A DNA stretch of 64,000 nt from Mesomycoplasma molare (lineage in GTDB: Bacteria > Bacillota_I > Bacilli_A > Mycoplasmatales > Metamycoplasmataceae): the NCBI RefSeq assembly GCF_024918955.1, contig NZ_CP103423.1, positions 558,001 through 622,000 of the forward strand, written 5' to 3'. A model generated the notes under the pieces. The model was given only the letters and a program-made list of their open reading frames with translations, was not told the DNA's origin and made no database searches. The translations under genes and the position numbers were made by a program. Positions 30,428-43,836 of this stretch are shown piece by piece (within the stretch, counting starts at the first letter, position 1; each line of letters opens with the position of its first letter).

Positions 30428-33195
30428 AAAATATTAACTATTAGTTATTTTAAATGTTATATTAACATTAGCACTGTCTACTACAGTTGAAAAAATTGGT
30501 ATAACAGCTCCATTATTGACATCTAATTGAGTTCAAACACCTATAAATTTTAATTCTTTATTTAAAGGTGCATGCTCACCAGAATCTACTGACATAGGAT
30601 TTATTTTATACTTAATTTCACGATTATTAGTTACTATATTTTTTGGATTACCGTCATCATCACCAGCAAAATATAAATTACCTTCATCGTCTTGAAATAC
30701 AGCATAAGAAGCTATATTGGAATTTATTTCTCCATTATTTCTAAAATGTACTGTTAATTCCTTATTGTCATTGTTATATGAAGTACTATCTATCGCTATA
30801 TGATTTCTAATTCATGAGGAATTAGTATTTATTCTAGGGATTGTTTTATTATTGAATGCTTGACTTGATACACCCACATCCTTACTTATAACGGAATTAT
30901 ATCTTCAATCAAATTGTGGAAATGAATAAGTAGAGGCAGTAGTACTAATGTCCTTTCTTAAAATAGTTGTTCCATCATTAACATCAGTTATGGCTTGATT
31001 TCCGGTAAGAGCATCAAAATTATTATTTCCACCTGTTAAATTTGAGTCTGCTACTGCTATTTTTAATAATGCAAATACACCATTTTCTTTTAATCTAACA
31101 TTTTTTCTATACATTTTTGTTATATTGAAAGACTCTGAATTTGAATCTGATGCAGGTTTTGCTAAACCTAAATATGAAACTAATACATAATTACGATTAT
31201 TAGAATCTCTTTTAGAATGAATAGCAACATTTCTTGGTTTAAACTCTGTTCAATTACCATTTTGATATTTTGAATATGATTGTTTTAATTTAAATCCTGA
31301 TTGACTTTTTGTAATACCAGGAGTTATAAATTTACCATTATTTATTACAGAGTCATCAGAATTTTTATTTCATGCTTCATAAGCATCACTACCAAAACCA
31401 TCTTGATATTCAAAGGTAGCAACACCAGGATATGGAGAATAAATAGATTCTCATACTCATTTAAAATCATAACCGCTTGACTCTTCAGATTCTCTTAATG
31501 AACGTTTTGGGTCAAAAACTCTAAATGAAAAACCTACTATAGGTGATGTATTATCACTATCACTACTATACATTACCGGAGATTGAATTCTTTCTATAAA
31601 TAATTGAGAAATCGGAGAAGAGACTATTTCATTTCCTATAGAAGTTTCACTTATAGAATTTACAGTAACTAAATCACTTTTATCTAAACGGGAAGAATAA
31701 GATAAATTATTTATAACAAAAGTTAATTCTCTAGCTACTATTTCTCTAATATCATCGGATTTTATTTTAACAACTAAAACACTTTCTTCATTTTTTCTTG
31801 ATAATTCTATTTTTGACGTGTCTATAGATGAATTACTTTCATCAGAATTTCTAGCCTTTCCAGAGATACTTACATTTCAATCAGAAAGATTATTTCATTT
31901 TATTGAGTTTTTAGGATCGATAAATTTTATTTCAAAGCTTGTGTCATATTTATATAATTCGTTTGTATTAGCATTAGATGGAATTTCTGATTTTAAAGCT
32001 GTAATGCTTTCTACTTTTGGTTGTTCTATTAAAGTTTCAAAATATATATCTCCATCTCAAGAAAAATTAATTCTTTCTGATGCTGGTGATAAATCGTTTA
32101 TTTCTTTTATTTTATATTTAGTTCCTGGTTTTATATTATTAGCATTATCTGTAAAATTAAATGTTATTTGCCCAGTTTCACTTATTCTAGCATTTTGCGG
32201 AGAAACTATATTATTTCCTAATTCGGAGTTTTGTTCATCTACTTCAATATAAGTAATTGATACATTTTTATTTTTTGCAAATATAACATCATCGTTATTT
32301 ACATTAAATTTAGCACTTGTACTATTTGTTGAAACATCACCATTATATTGATGAGAAATATATTCTAATCTACCATTTTGAGCTAAAGTTTTAAAGTTTC
32401 TTGAAGAAAATAATTCTTGACCTTCCTCAAAAATATTTTTATAAGGGATAACAACAGAAGAATTAGTTTCATCTGAAATAGTTTTTAAGGAATATTCAGT
32501 AAATTTATTTAAATTATTTAAATTAAATATAGCCACATGTGAAGAATTGATAGTTGAATTTACCTCTAATCTTTGAGCACCATTTCTTCTTGAACCAGTT
32601 TTACCTTCTACAGGTTCGATGATTAATTTAACTTCATTACCATTTAAAAAGCGACCTTCGTCTGCGAATGTTATTTCAATTCTTGCATTTGTTTCACTAG
32701 AAACATTTATGTTAATAGAAGAAATCTCTGGTTTTGTATAAAACTTATTAACATGAGCATTTTGTAATGTGTTAGAAATAGAGACTGATGCAGAAGAAGG
32801 TATTAATGTTCCTCCTATAATTTCATATCTTGACCCAGCTTCTAAATTATTTAAATTAATTCTAGCTGTTTTATCTTGAGAAATTTCAACTAAATTTGAG
32901 TTAAATGTTTCATTAGTACCTACTTTTCTATACAAAATAGAAACTTGTTGGTTTGTTTTAGTGAATTCATCCAAGAATGTTATCACTGCAATTGCGGAAT
33001 TTCTTTCAATACTTTCGAAACTAATAGTAGAAACATCTGCACTTGTAGAAAGTGAAATGAATTTTCTTTTTGAATTTGTTACATCATTAATATTTGTATT
33101 GAATCTTATATTTTCTAATGGGGAAGCTTTTTTAATAGCTGTTATTTTATATTCTTTTCCCTTAACAAGATTTTCTAAATTAAACGTTACGCTAG

Positions 33196-33222
33196 TATTA
33201 TTATTATTATTATTATTATTAT
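33196..33222. repeat. (ATT)9 trinucleotide repeat
   Basis: Nine ATT units on the plus strand, coding nine Asn (AAT) in the giant pseudogene. Slippage would change length without shifting frame. Confidence 0.9.
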
Positions 33223-36200
33223 TCACAATAACATTAGCTCTTGCAGTTCCTGAATGATTATTATTTTCAATAGGTTCTACTAGTTCGTATTCTATTATTA
33301 ATTCGGTATTATTAATAATATCTAAATTAAAATTATCAAAATCAACTGTAACATTAGCTTGAGATTCTATACTAGAAATAAAACTAATTTCTTTTATTGA
33401 AGCTTTGGTATTAATTAAAGAATTTGGCTCATCATTATTTTGTATTCTAGCGATTACTTTCTCATCATTTTTTGTTAATGTTATATCCGTAATATGATAT
33501 GTTTGTCCACCTGATAAATTTTCTATATTAAATGTCGCAGTTTTGTTTGAAATGTTTATAGGATTTATGTTATTAATTTTTCTTTCTATTCCATTTGTTA
33601 CTTGATAAGAAATATTTACTTGTCAATTATCATTTAAATAATCATCGAATTGACCAAAATTTAGTGTGAATGCACCGCTAGTTTCTCTCTTATCGTTATT
33701 AGCAACTATAGAAACTTCTGCAGTTTTATAATTGGTTGTGAACTGTTTATTTCTTTCTGTATCATTAACTCTATTAAAATTAAATTCTATATTATCAATA
33801 GTTGCTTTTACTAATTCATAACTTGTATTTTTTTGTAAATTAGTTAATTCTACGTCTATTGAATTTTTATTAGAATAAGTAAACGAAGTATTTATCTCCT
33901 CTTCGCTTCCTACTTTTTTGTATGTTAAAATACCCATTTTATCAGAACCAGGCTCTACGATATCATTTAAATTAATAACTTCAATATTAAGTATAGCTTT
34001 GGTTTCAACATTTACATTTTTTGTAACATTTCCCAAGGCAGGTAAAGTTTTGATAACTTGATTTAAATTACTTGTAAAACTAAAAGTAATGTCATTATCT
34101 TCAGGAGTACCTGTTCTTTCTTGTAAAGAAATAATCTCATAAGTATCTCCAGGATCTAACTCTGTTAAATTAAAAGTAACTGAAGCACTATCATTTTGAT
34201 AAATAACAGTCGCAGATGTACTTGTTTTAATAACTCCAGTATTTCTAGAAGAAATTAATAAATAAAGACTTTTAGCTGGTAAATTCGGATTAACGAAAGT
34301 ACTTCCTCCTAAATATTTATCCATTGAATCAAAAGTTAAAGTTACTGTAGCCGCTTCTTTGGAAATAGCATTTTCATTTCCTGAAATAGAAACTACTTTG
34401 GCAGTTTTACCTACAGTACTAAAAACTTTAGATGCTTCATTAAAATTACTTTCAAAAGGAGTTTCTGAATTATTTATTAAAACTTTTTTTATTTTATAAG
34501 TATATGCTTTATCTAAATTTATTAAGTTAACAGTTGCTTCTGATTTTCCTTGTAATGAAGAAACTAATATTTCTGCTTCATTTGAGGTAATTTCATTATC
34601 TTCTTGATCTTCTCTATAATAAACAACTTTTAATCTAGAACCAACATATGTTTGAGAATTATCATTTACTCTTACCAACACTTCTGCTGTTGTTTCAGAT
34701 CCTTTTGCTAATACTGAAGCAACATTCGTTGTTGTAGCGAAAGTTCTGTCATTTTTATTTACGTTATCTCCAAATACAATTCTTACACCATTAGGATTAT
34801 TTGTATTTTTTTCACTTGAATTAGGTACATCTCCTTCAAAAATAACAGAAAGTATTTCATAAGAAGCTTGAAGAAAATTATCTGTTCCTACACTAAAATT
34901 AAATGTTGATTCTAAAGTTGAAGAATCAATTGTATTACTTTTAGTTATAACTTCTTCTTCACCTTTACGTCTATAATTAATTGTAATTCTATTATATTGT
35001 GATAAATAATTTCTGTCTTCATCTGAAAATTTTAATTTAAATGAAACTGTATCAGTTGTTCCTACTTTTTCTTTTATTTCTGTTATTGTTGCTATTTTAG
35101 GAATAACCTTAAATACTTTATCGTTATCATTGATTGTTGATTCTAAATCTAATGTTATTTCAGAAGTTGGATTATCAGATACTAATTTTATTTCTTTAAC
35201 TTTATAGTTTACAAATTTTTCTAAATTATCTATTTTAACAATACTTCTATTAGAATTAATTTCAAATTCTTCAGACACTAAGTCAGTATTAACTTGTGTT
35301 TCTTTAAAATAAACTAATTTTATTTTTTTATTTTCTGAAGTTTCCTTTAAATCTTTTAATCTAACTTCTATATTTCAACTTGATTCTTCATCGTTTTTAT
35401 AATTTTTAATTAATCTAACTGTAGGTATTGTGTTAAATTGTTTATCTTCATTAGAAATGCTTGATGCAAAACTTAATGAAACATCATCATTTGATTCTGT
35501 TTGAGCAGAAATTATTCTTACATTAGAACCATGCCCTAAATCTGTTAAATTAAAAGTATAAACAACTGAATCTCCTTCAATAATAGGAGAACTTAAAGCT
35601 GAAGTTAAATTATTACTATTTTCGGAAGAACGATAGTTTATTTTAATTTTTTTAGCCTTGGTATTTAAATATTCATCTGCTTCTTTTGAAAATTTAACTT
35701 TTACAGTTGAACTATTATTTCCTATATTTAAAAATTCTAATCCCGTAATTTGAGCAGTTTTTTCTACAACTGTAAATTTTTTATTCTCTTCAGTTACATC
35801 TGGCTTTAAAAAATTAAAAGCTGTTAAAACTGATGATAATTCTATACTTTTAGCATCATATTCTATTTTTTCAATGGTATATGATTTAGATTTCTTTAAA
35901 TCATTAAGATTAAACACTATTCTAGAAATATTAATAATTGATTCTGAAGTTAACTTTTCACCTTGATTATCATCAGCAAAATATGTTATTTTTACTTTTT
36001 TACCATCAAATTTTCTATTGTCGTTAGAACCTGATAAAGGGTCTCTTATTATTGTGTTTACTTGATATGAAGTCTCTGATAAAGAAGAAATTAATAATCT
36101 AGAAATTATAGGAGTGGTTACAATTTGTTTTTCAGCATCTGTTAAATTTTGTCCAAATGCTGTTTTAGGAACTTTATCTATTTCAATACCACTTAAAACA

Positions 36201-39200
36201 TAAATAGATCCTGCTTCTAAATTAGAAAAAGCTAAATCAGCTACTGGATTATTATCACTATTATCTACACTTAACCTAGCTGTAGCTGATTTTTCTTCTG
36301 TAGAACCTTGTTTTCTTATTTTTAATGTAATATTTTTATTTATTGTAAATCTATCTTGTTCACCTAATTTTAGTTTAACGATAGAACTATTTAAATCCGA
36401 AGTAGAACTAATTGATGTAATGGTTGAAGTTTCAGAAACTAATGTAAATATTTTATTATTTTTTTGATTTGGTATTGATAAAATATCTTTTTCATCTAAT
36501 TTAGATAAATTATTTTCATTATTAATTTGATCACTAATAAAAAAACCATCTATTGTAAATGTTCCAGATTTTTCCAAACCATCAATTTCAAAAATAGCTC
36601 TTCCATTATTGATTGAAACTATATATGAATCATTTATATGATTTGAAAAATTGTTATTATGATATTTTATTTTTCCTTTAAAGTTTTCTTTAACTCTAGC
36701 AATATCTTCTATAGAAACTATTACTCTAGCTGATGTTTCTGAAATTTGAATAACTTCATAACTAGAAACTACTGTTTTTGTTACAAAAGTTCTATTTGTT
36801 ATTAATGCATGTGAATTAGAACTAGAATCAAAATTAGATCTTAATTCATCAATTTTAAATCCTGTTATTTCATATCTTATTCCTTCTTTTAGATTAGAAA
36901 TACTAAAATTAACGGAATTATTAGAAATAATCTCTCCTTCACCTTCTGTTTCTCTTATTTCTGAAGAATCCTGACCCCTAAATAATAATTTAACTTTTTT
37001 ACCATTAACAAAAGTATCTTTATCAACAAAGGTCATTTGAACATTAGCACTAGTTCTTTCCACTTGACTAATAGATACACTATTAACTGTTGCGCTAGTT
37101 GCAATAACATTAAATACTTTAGAAACATTTAATGATGACTCTTGTTATACACCAAAAGGAATTTCTATATTGTAATTATTTCCATCATTACTTTCATAAA
37201 TTCCAATAATTTCTAATATTTCTAATTTAGGTAAGTCATTTAAATCAAATATATATAATCCTGAATCTGAAGTTGTGATTGCTTCATACGTCTTAGCTGA
37301 TGCATTTTCTTTTTCTGATTGTTTTTTAGCTACTATTTTTAGATTTTTATTTACTATATCTCTATTAGCATCATTAAATCTAACATAGACTTTGGCTTTT
37401 TCTTCTTCTGAAGTATTTATTGTTATGCTATTAATAGTAGCATTTGTAGCAAACTGTTTTTTTTCTTCAGATACATCGTCCTGGCTAATTTGAATATTAT
37501 TTCCATCTTTTGAACCTAAAAATCCTATAGTGTAATATATAGAACCTTCTTTTAAATTAGAAAATGTAAATTTATATTTTTTAGTTACAGGATCTAAAAT
37601 ACCAACAATTGGTTCCTCATTATTCTCTGATCCACGACGTTTATAATTTAAGGTCAACATGTATTCGTTATTAGGGAAATACAAATCTTGATTATTAAAT
37701 GAAACTAAAATTTCAGTAGAATTTTTTGTTTTCATTACTTCATTTACTTCTATATCAGAAATTTTAGCTGTTTGAGCTGAAGTTTTAAATATTTTCCCCT
37801 CTTCAGCTAATCTATTTGTTATTTCTAGATCTTTTTCAGAATCTCCATTAACAATTTTAACCTTTTTAATTTTATAACTTTCTAGTTTTTCTAAATTAGA
37901 TAAATCAAATATAGCTTTACCATTTATTATTTCTGTTTTATCTGTTGTTATATCTTGAATATTATTACCTGTAGTCTTTGAGTAAACAATTTTAACTTGT
38001 TTATTCGAATATTCTGAATTAGAATCTGCAATAGATACAATTACTCTAGCTTTAGTCTCTATTGCTGTTCTAAATTCAAAAGATTTAACACCATTTGTGG
38101 TTCTAAAAATTTTATCTGTTTCTTGAATTTCAACAGCATCATAAACTATTTTAGTTAATGGTTTATTAACTGCATCTGCATCATTTCTTTTTACAGTTAA
38201 AGAGGTAATTAAATAATTAGTACCAATTTCTAAATCTTGAACATTATATGTTAATACTTTTTCGTTAACTACAGCTTCAATACTTTTTGAAGCTTCGGAA
38301 ACGGAACTATTAGTTTTTCTATATTCCATTACTATAGTTCTACCATTTAAAAATGCAGAATTATCATCAAAAGTCAATTCAATATTTGAATTAGATTCGC
38401 TTTGAGGTCTATTTACTATATTTATAATGTTTGCCGATGTTGCGGTTGTGTAAAATAATCTTTCATTTTCTGTAATATTGGTAGAAACTTCTAATAAATT
38501 TCTAGTATTTTTAGATGTTTGATAATCATTTACCTCTATAGAAGTTATTTCAAAAGTTTTATTAGGAACTAAATTAAATAAATCTAGTACTATAAAATTA
38601 GCTTTAACTTTGGCTTGTTTTGATATTTCTTGAACAGAAGAAGAATCTCCTTCAACTTTTTCTTTATATTTTACAGTTACATCTTTATTTTCAAAAGTAG
38701 CATTTTCGGTGTTATAAGAGTTATTTAATGCTATAGTTAAGTTTACTGAAGTATCTGAATTAGTTGAATTAATGGATTTGATAATGGGTTTTGTTATAAA
38801 TCTTCTTTTTCCACCTTCCATTTCAACGGAAAAATCTATTTTCAAACTATTTTCAGCAATATTTTTATTAGGATCTTCATCCATAGTCAATCCTAAAATA
38901 GAATAGTTTGTACCACCTATTAAATTATTTAAAGTAAATTCAGCTTCTAATTCTGTATTTTTCTTAGTTATAGTTACACCTTCAACATTTATATTTTCCT
39001 CGGTAGAAAGAGGATAAGTAATTTCGTCTTTAGAACCTAAAGTAGATAAAATTAACTTAACTTTTCTTCCTAAAATAAATTCTTGACCAGGTTCAAATTT
39101 GACAACGACTTTAGCAGATGACTCTTTTAATTCACTTTCAGTTACATCAATATCACTCACCATAATATTTGAAGCTGTAGGTATAAATTTTTTATCATTT

Positions 39201-39647
39201 TCTTTGAATTCATCTGCAAAACTTAATTTTTTCTCTATTTTTGGTTGTACAACTTTACCGTTTTCTATTACTTCAGGTTTCTCAACTATTATTTCTAAAA
39301 TAGAATGTTCTAGTAAAGGTGGTAGATCCCTTAAATTAAATCTAATAAAATTACCTATAACGTTAGATTGAACTGTTTTTATTTTTTCTTCTTGTCCAAT
39401 TTCTGAAGTTAATGAATATTTTAAATAAGCTTGTCAACCATTTTTTGTATATGAATCATCTTTTAAAGAAACTGTTATAAACGCTGATTTTTCTAAAGAA
39501 GTATTAGTACTTATTTTAGAAACAACCGGCTCTGTTGATAAAACTCACTTTTCATTCTCTTCTTGAGGCAATAATACATTAACTGCTAATAATGAATCGT
39601 CTGAATTAACGGAATTTATTCTTAAAATTTTATATGAAGTACCAGGA

Positions 39648-39668
39648 TTTAAATCTTCAAGATTTAAA
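39648..39668. repeat. Target-site duplication of IS copy 1, left
   Basis: 21-bp direct repeat matching 41040-41060 exactly. The sequence is itself a palindrome (arms TTTAAATCTT / AAGATTTAAA around one C). Confidence 0.92.
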
Positions 39669-41039
39669 CCCTGAATGCAAAATCAAGTGCACCACTATAA
39701 TGTAAAATTAAAAAGTGGTTGCACTTGATTTTTTAAATAAAAAAACTACCTATAAAAATTTAAGACAACATACTTTTTATTGAAAGGATCATATGAATTA
39801 TAATACAACAAAGCATTATTCGCATTTAAATGCTGAAAAAGATTTTTAATAGAGAAATTGTTTTATAAAAATATTCAATTAGACAAATTGCTAATTTTCT
39901 TAATGTCAATCACTCAACAGTGTCAAGAGAATTAAAAGAAATTCAAATTTTTACGGATTTTATGATCATTTAATAGCAAATGAAAAAGCCAAAATAAGAC
40001 ATAAACATAAAAGATTGTTTTTCTTTTCTCAAATGGATGATTATAAAGAATTTAGCAAACTTATTAAAGATAATTTTAACAAAGCAACATGCGGAATAAA
40101 AATGACTTACAACTTAATAAAAGAAGGTATTAAAAATATTAAAATCCCTTCGCTAAGGACTGTTTTTAATTGGATTAATACAGGAAAATGAGTATTAACT
40201 AATAAAGATAGATTAAGAAAGCACTATACAAAAGGCGGAAAAAGAAAAAATAACGTTATTGAAAGACTTGTGCAGTCAAATTATGTATTTCCTATTTGAG
40301 CTAGACCAAAACATATTGATTTAAGAGAAACATTTGGGCATTGAGAGGGTGATTTAGTTATAGGTAAAAAATCCGCAGGGCATTCTAGTCTTTTAACTTT
40401 AGTGGAAAGAAAAAGTAGGTTGGGAATAATTGTAAAAGTTTCAAGTAAGAACCCTTTTACATTAATAAAGTTCTTTATGAAAGAATAAATACACTAGAAT
40501 TACCCGTTGAAAGTATTACTTTTGATAATGGAATTGAATTTAATGCGGTTGGAATATTAGCAAAAAATTAGGAATTAAAATTTATAAAACCGATAAATAC
40601 GCTTCTTTTCAAAGAGGAACTAATGAAAATTTTAACGGACTTATAAGAAGAGTTTATAAAAAGGGACTGATTTTAATAAAGTCTCTCGAGAAGAAATATT
40701 AAATCTTGAAAAAGAATAAATTTTATGAATAGAGACATACTAGAAGGAAAATGCGCTTTTGACATATATGAAGAAGAAATAGAAAAATTAAATAAATATT
40801 AATTAAAACTATTAAAAATTACAAGATTATTACAAGAAAATAATGAAAGGGTCGAAAAATTTCGCCCCATAATTTTTATTAACTTCATTAATAAAAAACC
40901 GCTTTACAAGCGGAATTAAAAGAAGGGGGATATCCCCCTTCACTCCTTTAATAGTAAACAGGGAGTATAAAATATTATAAATTGTAGTACAATGTTTTTA
41001 TAATAAAAACTACTGGTGCACTTCAATTTGCATTTTAGG
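39669..41039 (+). mobile_element. IS30-type insertion sequence, copy 1
   Basis: 1,371 bp. Ends are imperfect inverted repeats (CCCTGAATGC... inward from 39669; the right end reads inward CCTAAAATGC...), 21 of 26 positions matching. The transposase region encodes the IS30 signatures GHWEGDL, ITFDNGIEF and GTNENFNGLIR (DDE). It is flanked by a 21-bp duplicated palindrome inside the giant gene. IS1630 of Mycoplasma fermentans, an IS30-family element, is known to duplicate inverted-repeat targets of variable length; this element behaves the same way. It is nearly identical to copy 2 at 57634. Confidence 0.92.
39793..40802 (+). pseudogene. IS30-type transposase, multiply frameshifted (copy 1)
   Basis: Starts MNYNTTKHYSHLNAEK, then frame breaks in A-rich runs near 39838 and 39880 (before the HSTVSREL helix-turn-helix). 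Further breaks lie near 40567 (AKNLGIK region), 40665 (GTDFNKV region) and 40716 (EKEINFM region). Two extra single-base losses relative to copy 2 lie near 39936 (four A instead of five before GAAATTC) and 40456 (one T fewer). The DDE residues are still readable in pieces. No complete transposase can be translated without frameshifting. Confidence 0.85.
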
Positions 41040-41060
41040 TTTAAATCTTCAAGATTTAAA
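41040..41060. repeat. Target-site duplication of IS copy 1, right
   Basis: Second copy of the 21-bp palindrome at 39648-39668. Confidence 0.92.
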
Positions 41061-42145
41061 TCTATTTTATAACTTTTTTCATCATTTTGCTCAATTCTTT
41101 TATCGCTAACAGTTTTAATATTTTTGTAACCTGTTATATCTCCATTTTCATTTTTTGTAATTTCTGCAAACGTAATGTTTACTCTTTTGTCTAATACATC
41201 AGAGTCTAAATTTTTTAAAATTAAAGCACCACTGCTGCTAGATTTGGTTTGTTCTTTTTGTTTTAATTCAGAAACTATTGTTTGTGGTATTGTGGTTTTA
41301 AAATCTAAATCTATGGAACTACTAAAACTTATATTCTCGTTGTCTATTAAAATACTTTCAATTTTATATATTGTATTTCTTTTTAATTCTTTTTGTGAAT
41401 CTTCTTTTAAATATTCTCCACTTTCATCTATTAAATCATTTTTAGTTGAAGCAATAAAACCTATTTTTTCTTTTGCTATAACATCATTTCCTTTAGATGG
41501 AATGGATACCACTTTTCCTTTTAATCTTTTAATATCTCCATCTAAAGATCCTTCTTCTTTAAAAGAAACTATTATGTCTTTTCCTAATAAAATTTTTTCT
41601 TCATCAGAAAAAATAAATTCAAATGAAGCGTGCCTTTTATCTAGTATATATTCTAAAGAAGTTAGTTCTGGTTTTGTTATAATAAATCCTGAATTTGCAT
41701 TTAAATCAAAAGTTAAATTTTCCAGACCCAAATCAATTACTTGTAAATTATAAATTTTACCTGGTTCTAATGAATTAATATCTAAAGTATATTCATCTTT
41801 TTCATTTTTAATGGCTTCTAAAGTATCTAAAATAATACTTGTATTAGCATCAATAATATTTACGTTTATTTTTTCTTTAGATTTTATTTCTTTTTCTGTT
41901 CTTTTATCTAAATTTTCTAAATCCAATCTAAATTTAATTGTTGCTCCATTTAAACCTACATTGCTTGTTTCAAAATCCACAACCTTAACTGTTTCAGCTT
42001 TTTTTGTTTGATTATTTCATAATAATGGTGAAATTGCGCCTGTTGCTCCTACAGAAGCTCCTAAAACAGCACCTAAAACTAATCCTTTTTTATTACCTAT
42101 TTTTTTACTCATAATTTTCCTTTTGTATTTGTTTTTTTATTTTAA

Positions 42146-43666
42146 TTATCTTTCTTTAATGTAAGGCATTATCCTTGATATATGAACATAATAATTCGGT
42201 TGTTTGCCTTTTTCAAAAACTATTCTAATAGATGTTACTTTTCTTTTAATAGAAATGGTATTTTTAGCATGAGGAATAGCTTTTAATGTTTCATGTTCCA
42301 CTTTCTTAGTGTTAATATCTAAATCTTGTCATTCTCCACTTGTATTTTCTTTATACTCTATTTTATAGTAATTATCATCCTTATAATATCCTGAATAATT
42401 CATAAAAGTTAATTCCAAATCGTATATATAAATAGGAATATTATCTTTTTTATTAATTTCAAAATATATATCTATAGAATTATTTCTATTTCTATACCAA
42501 TAATTTCTTCCTATTTTTCCACCATATCCAATATCATCAAAAACATATTCTTTTGCTCATCTTGAATCTTGATTTATCGCATCAATGTTTCACATTTGAA
42601 TTCTTTTAGTATTTGTATTGTATTCTTCTTGTTTTATAATTTTATTAAATTTATTAAACTCTAAACTAAAAAAATCCATAACACTATTTTTTTGAACTGT
42701 AAATTCAATAATTATTTGACCAGTAAAATCATTTAAAATTTCGACGCGATTATAATAAATATATGCATCATTTTCTTTTATGTAAAGAACAAAACTTTCC
42801 TTATCTAATTCTAATTCACTAGGTATCTTTTCTAGATCCATCATATCTTCCAAAAGAGATTGATATTCATTTTTATTTAAAACTATTTCAGAAACAACAT
42901 CTACATCTCTAATAAAATCTCAATTTATATTTTTTTGAATTTCTAAATTAAATTCGTTTATTGACAAGTTTAATAGTATATTCGCTGACCTAATTCCTGT
43001 TTCTTGATCTTCCACAACAGAAAAATCTTTTATACTATAATTTACTTCTTCATTAGGTTTTTGAATATTGAAATGTTCTTTTTTATATTTTGATAAAATT
43101 AAGTTTTTATAATCTTCTTCTACATTTAAAATAGTATTATTTGAAGTTAATTGCAATAAATCATTATAATATTTCTTTTCTGTTAAAAAACTATTAAAAT
43201 CGTTTATTTGATATCTTTTAATTTTTTTATTTTTTTCTATAATAACATCAAAAATAATATTTTCTTTATCTTCGCTTAATTTAAATGATTCTATAAAATA
43301 ATTTAAGTTTTTATTTTGATTCTCTAAATAAAAATGTTCTTTGGTTAAATATTGAAATCTTAAATTATTATTTATAACTTTTATTTTTAAAAAAGGAGCA
43401 TTTTCTAATTCTTCATCAAAATCTAAAATTGACATGTTGCTAACATCACTTTTTTCATTGATCTCTTTTTTTTCTTCTTTTACTATATTATTATTTGCAT
43501 TTTCATCGTGATGTTCTTCTTGTTTAGTATTATCGTCATTAAATGCAATATAAGTTATATTATCATTTTTTTTTAAAGTAAAATAATAAAAACTAGCAAC
43601 GGAAGAAACAATTGCAATGCTTGATATAAATAAGGCTGAAAAAAGAAATTTCTTTCTATTATTCAT
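42146..43666 (-). CDS. Membrane-anchored surface protein, about 506 aa
   Basis: Starts most likely at 43666 (MNNRKKFLFSALFISSIAIV), with GGAG 9 nt upstream; an alternative ATG lies at 43690. One N-terminal hydrophobic helix, no lipobox, then an acidic Asn/Asp/Glu spacer (QEEHHDENANNNIVKEEKKE). The rest is beta-rich and ends with a possible carbohydrate-binding-like beta domain (IGRNYWYRNRNNSIDIYFEI; RITIVF-type strands). The internal TGA codons are Trp. It sits between the two giant genes on the same strand and may share their surface role. No family recognised. Confidence 0.78.
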
Positions 43667-43800
43667 AGATAACTCCATTTTTTTTAACAAAATTTATATT
43701 TTATATAAAATATAATATATTATAGCATTTTTTAGAGCAAAAATAAATTTATTATAAAATAAATTGATATTTTTATAATTTATAAAACTTAATTATATTT

Positions 43801-43836
43801 AAAATTAAAACTGGATCAGAGTCCAGTTTTAATTTT
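43801..43836 (-). terminator. Terminator of the intact giant gene
   Basis: Perfect 15-bp arms (AAAATTAAAACTGGA and its complement, 6-nt loop). The gene's stop codon overlaps one end. Confidence 0.85.

Larger units (their letters stand above)
30434..42112 (-). pseudogene. Giant repeat surface protein, broken by an IS and a TAA
   Basis: Removing the IS (39669-41039) and one 21-bp target copy restores a single frame of 3,429 codons from 42112 to 30434, with TGA as Trp. The N-terminus MSKKIGNKKGLVLGAVLGAS is an export signal without a lipobox. The rest is about 110-residue beta-rich modules ending in F-[ST]-T, with FNLxNLxxGxxY near the end of each and a final unique domain. The IS interrupts the frame at an LNLEDLNP module junction; translation from 42112 would run into the IS and stop at 40940 (390 aa). 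A second lesion, TAA at 37145-37147, sits in frame (GV-stop-QESSLNVSK) with no new start or RBS after it. The remaining 2,237 codons carry no other stop I can see. Originally it was probably a surface adhesin or coat protein like its intact neighbour at 43835. Confidence 0.85.

Noticed and set aside
33623-35278. Separate genes for the open segments of the giant loci (starts at 35278, 37063, 39163)
   Set aside because: Those starts are GTG or ATG codons inside repeat modules without an RBS, and the breaks between segments are TGA (Trp) codons, except the real TAA at 37145.
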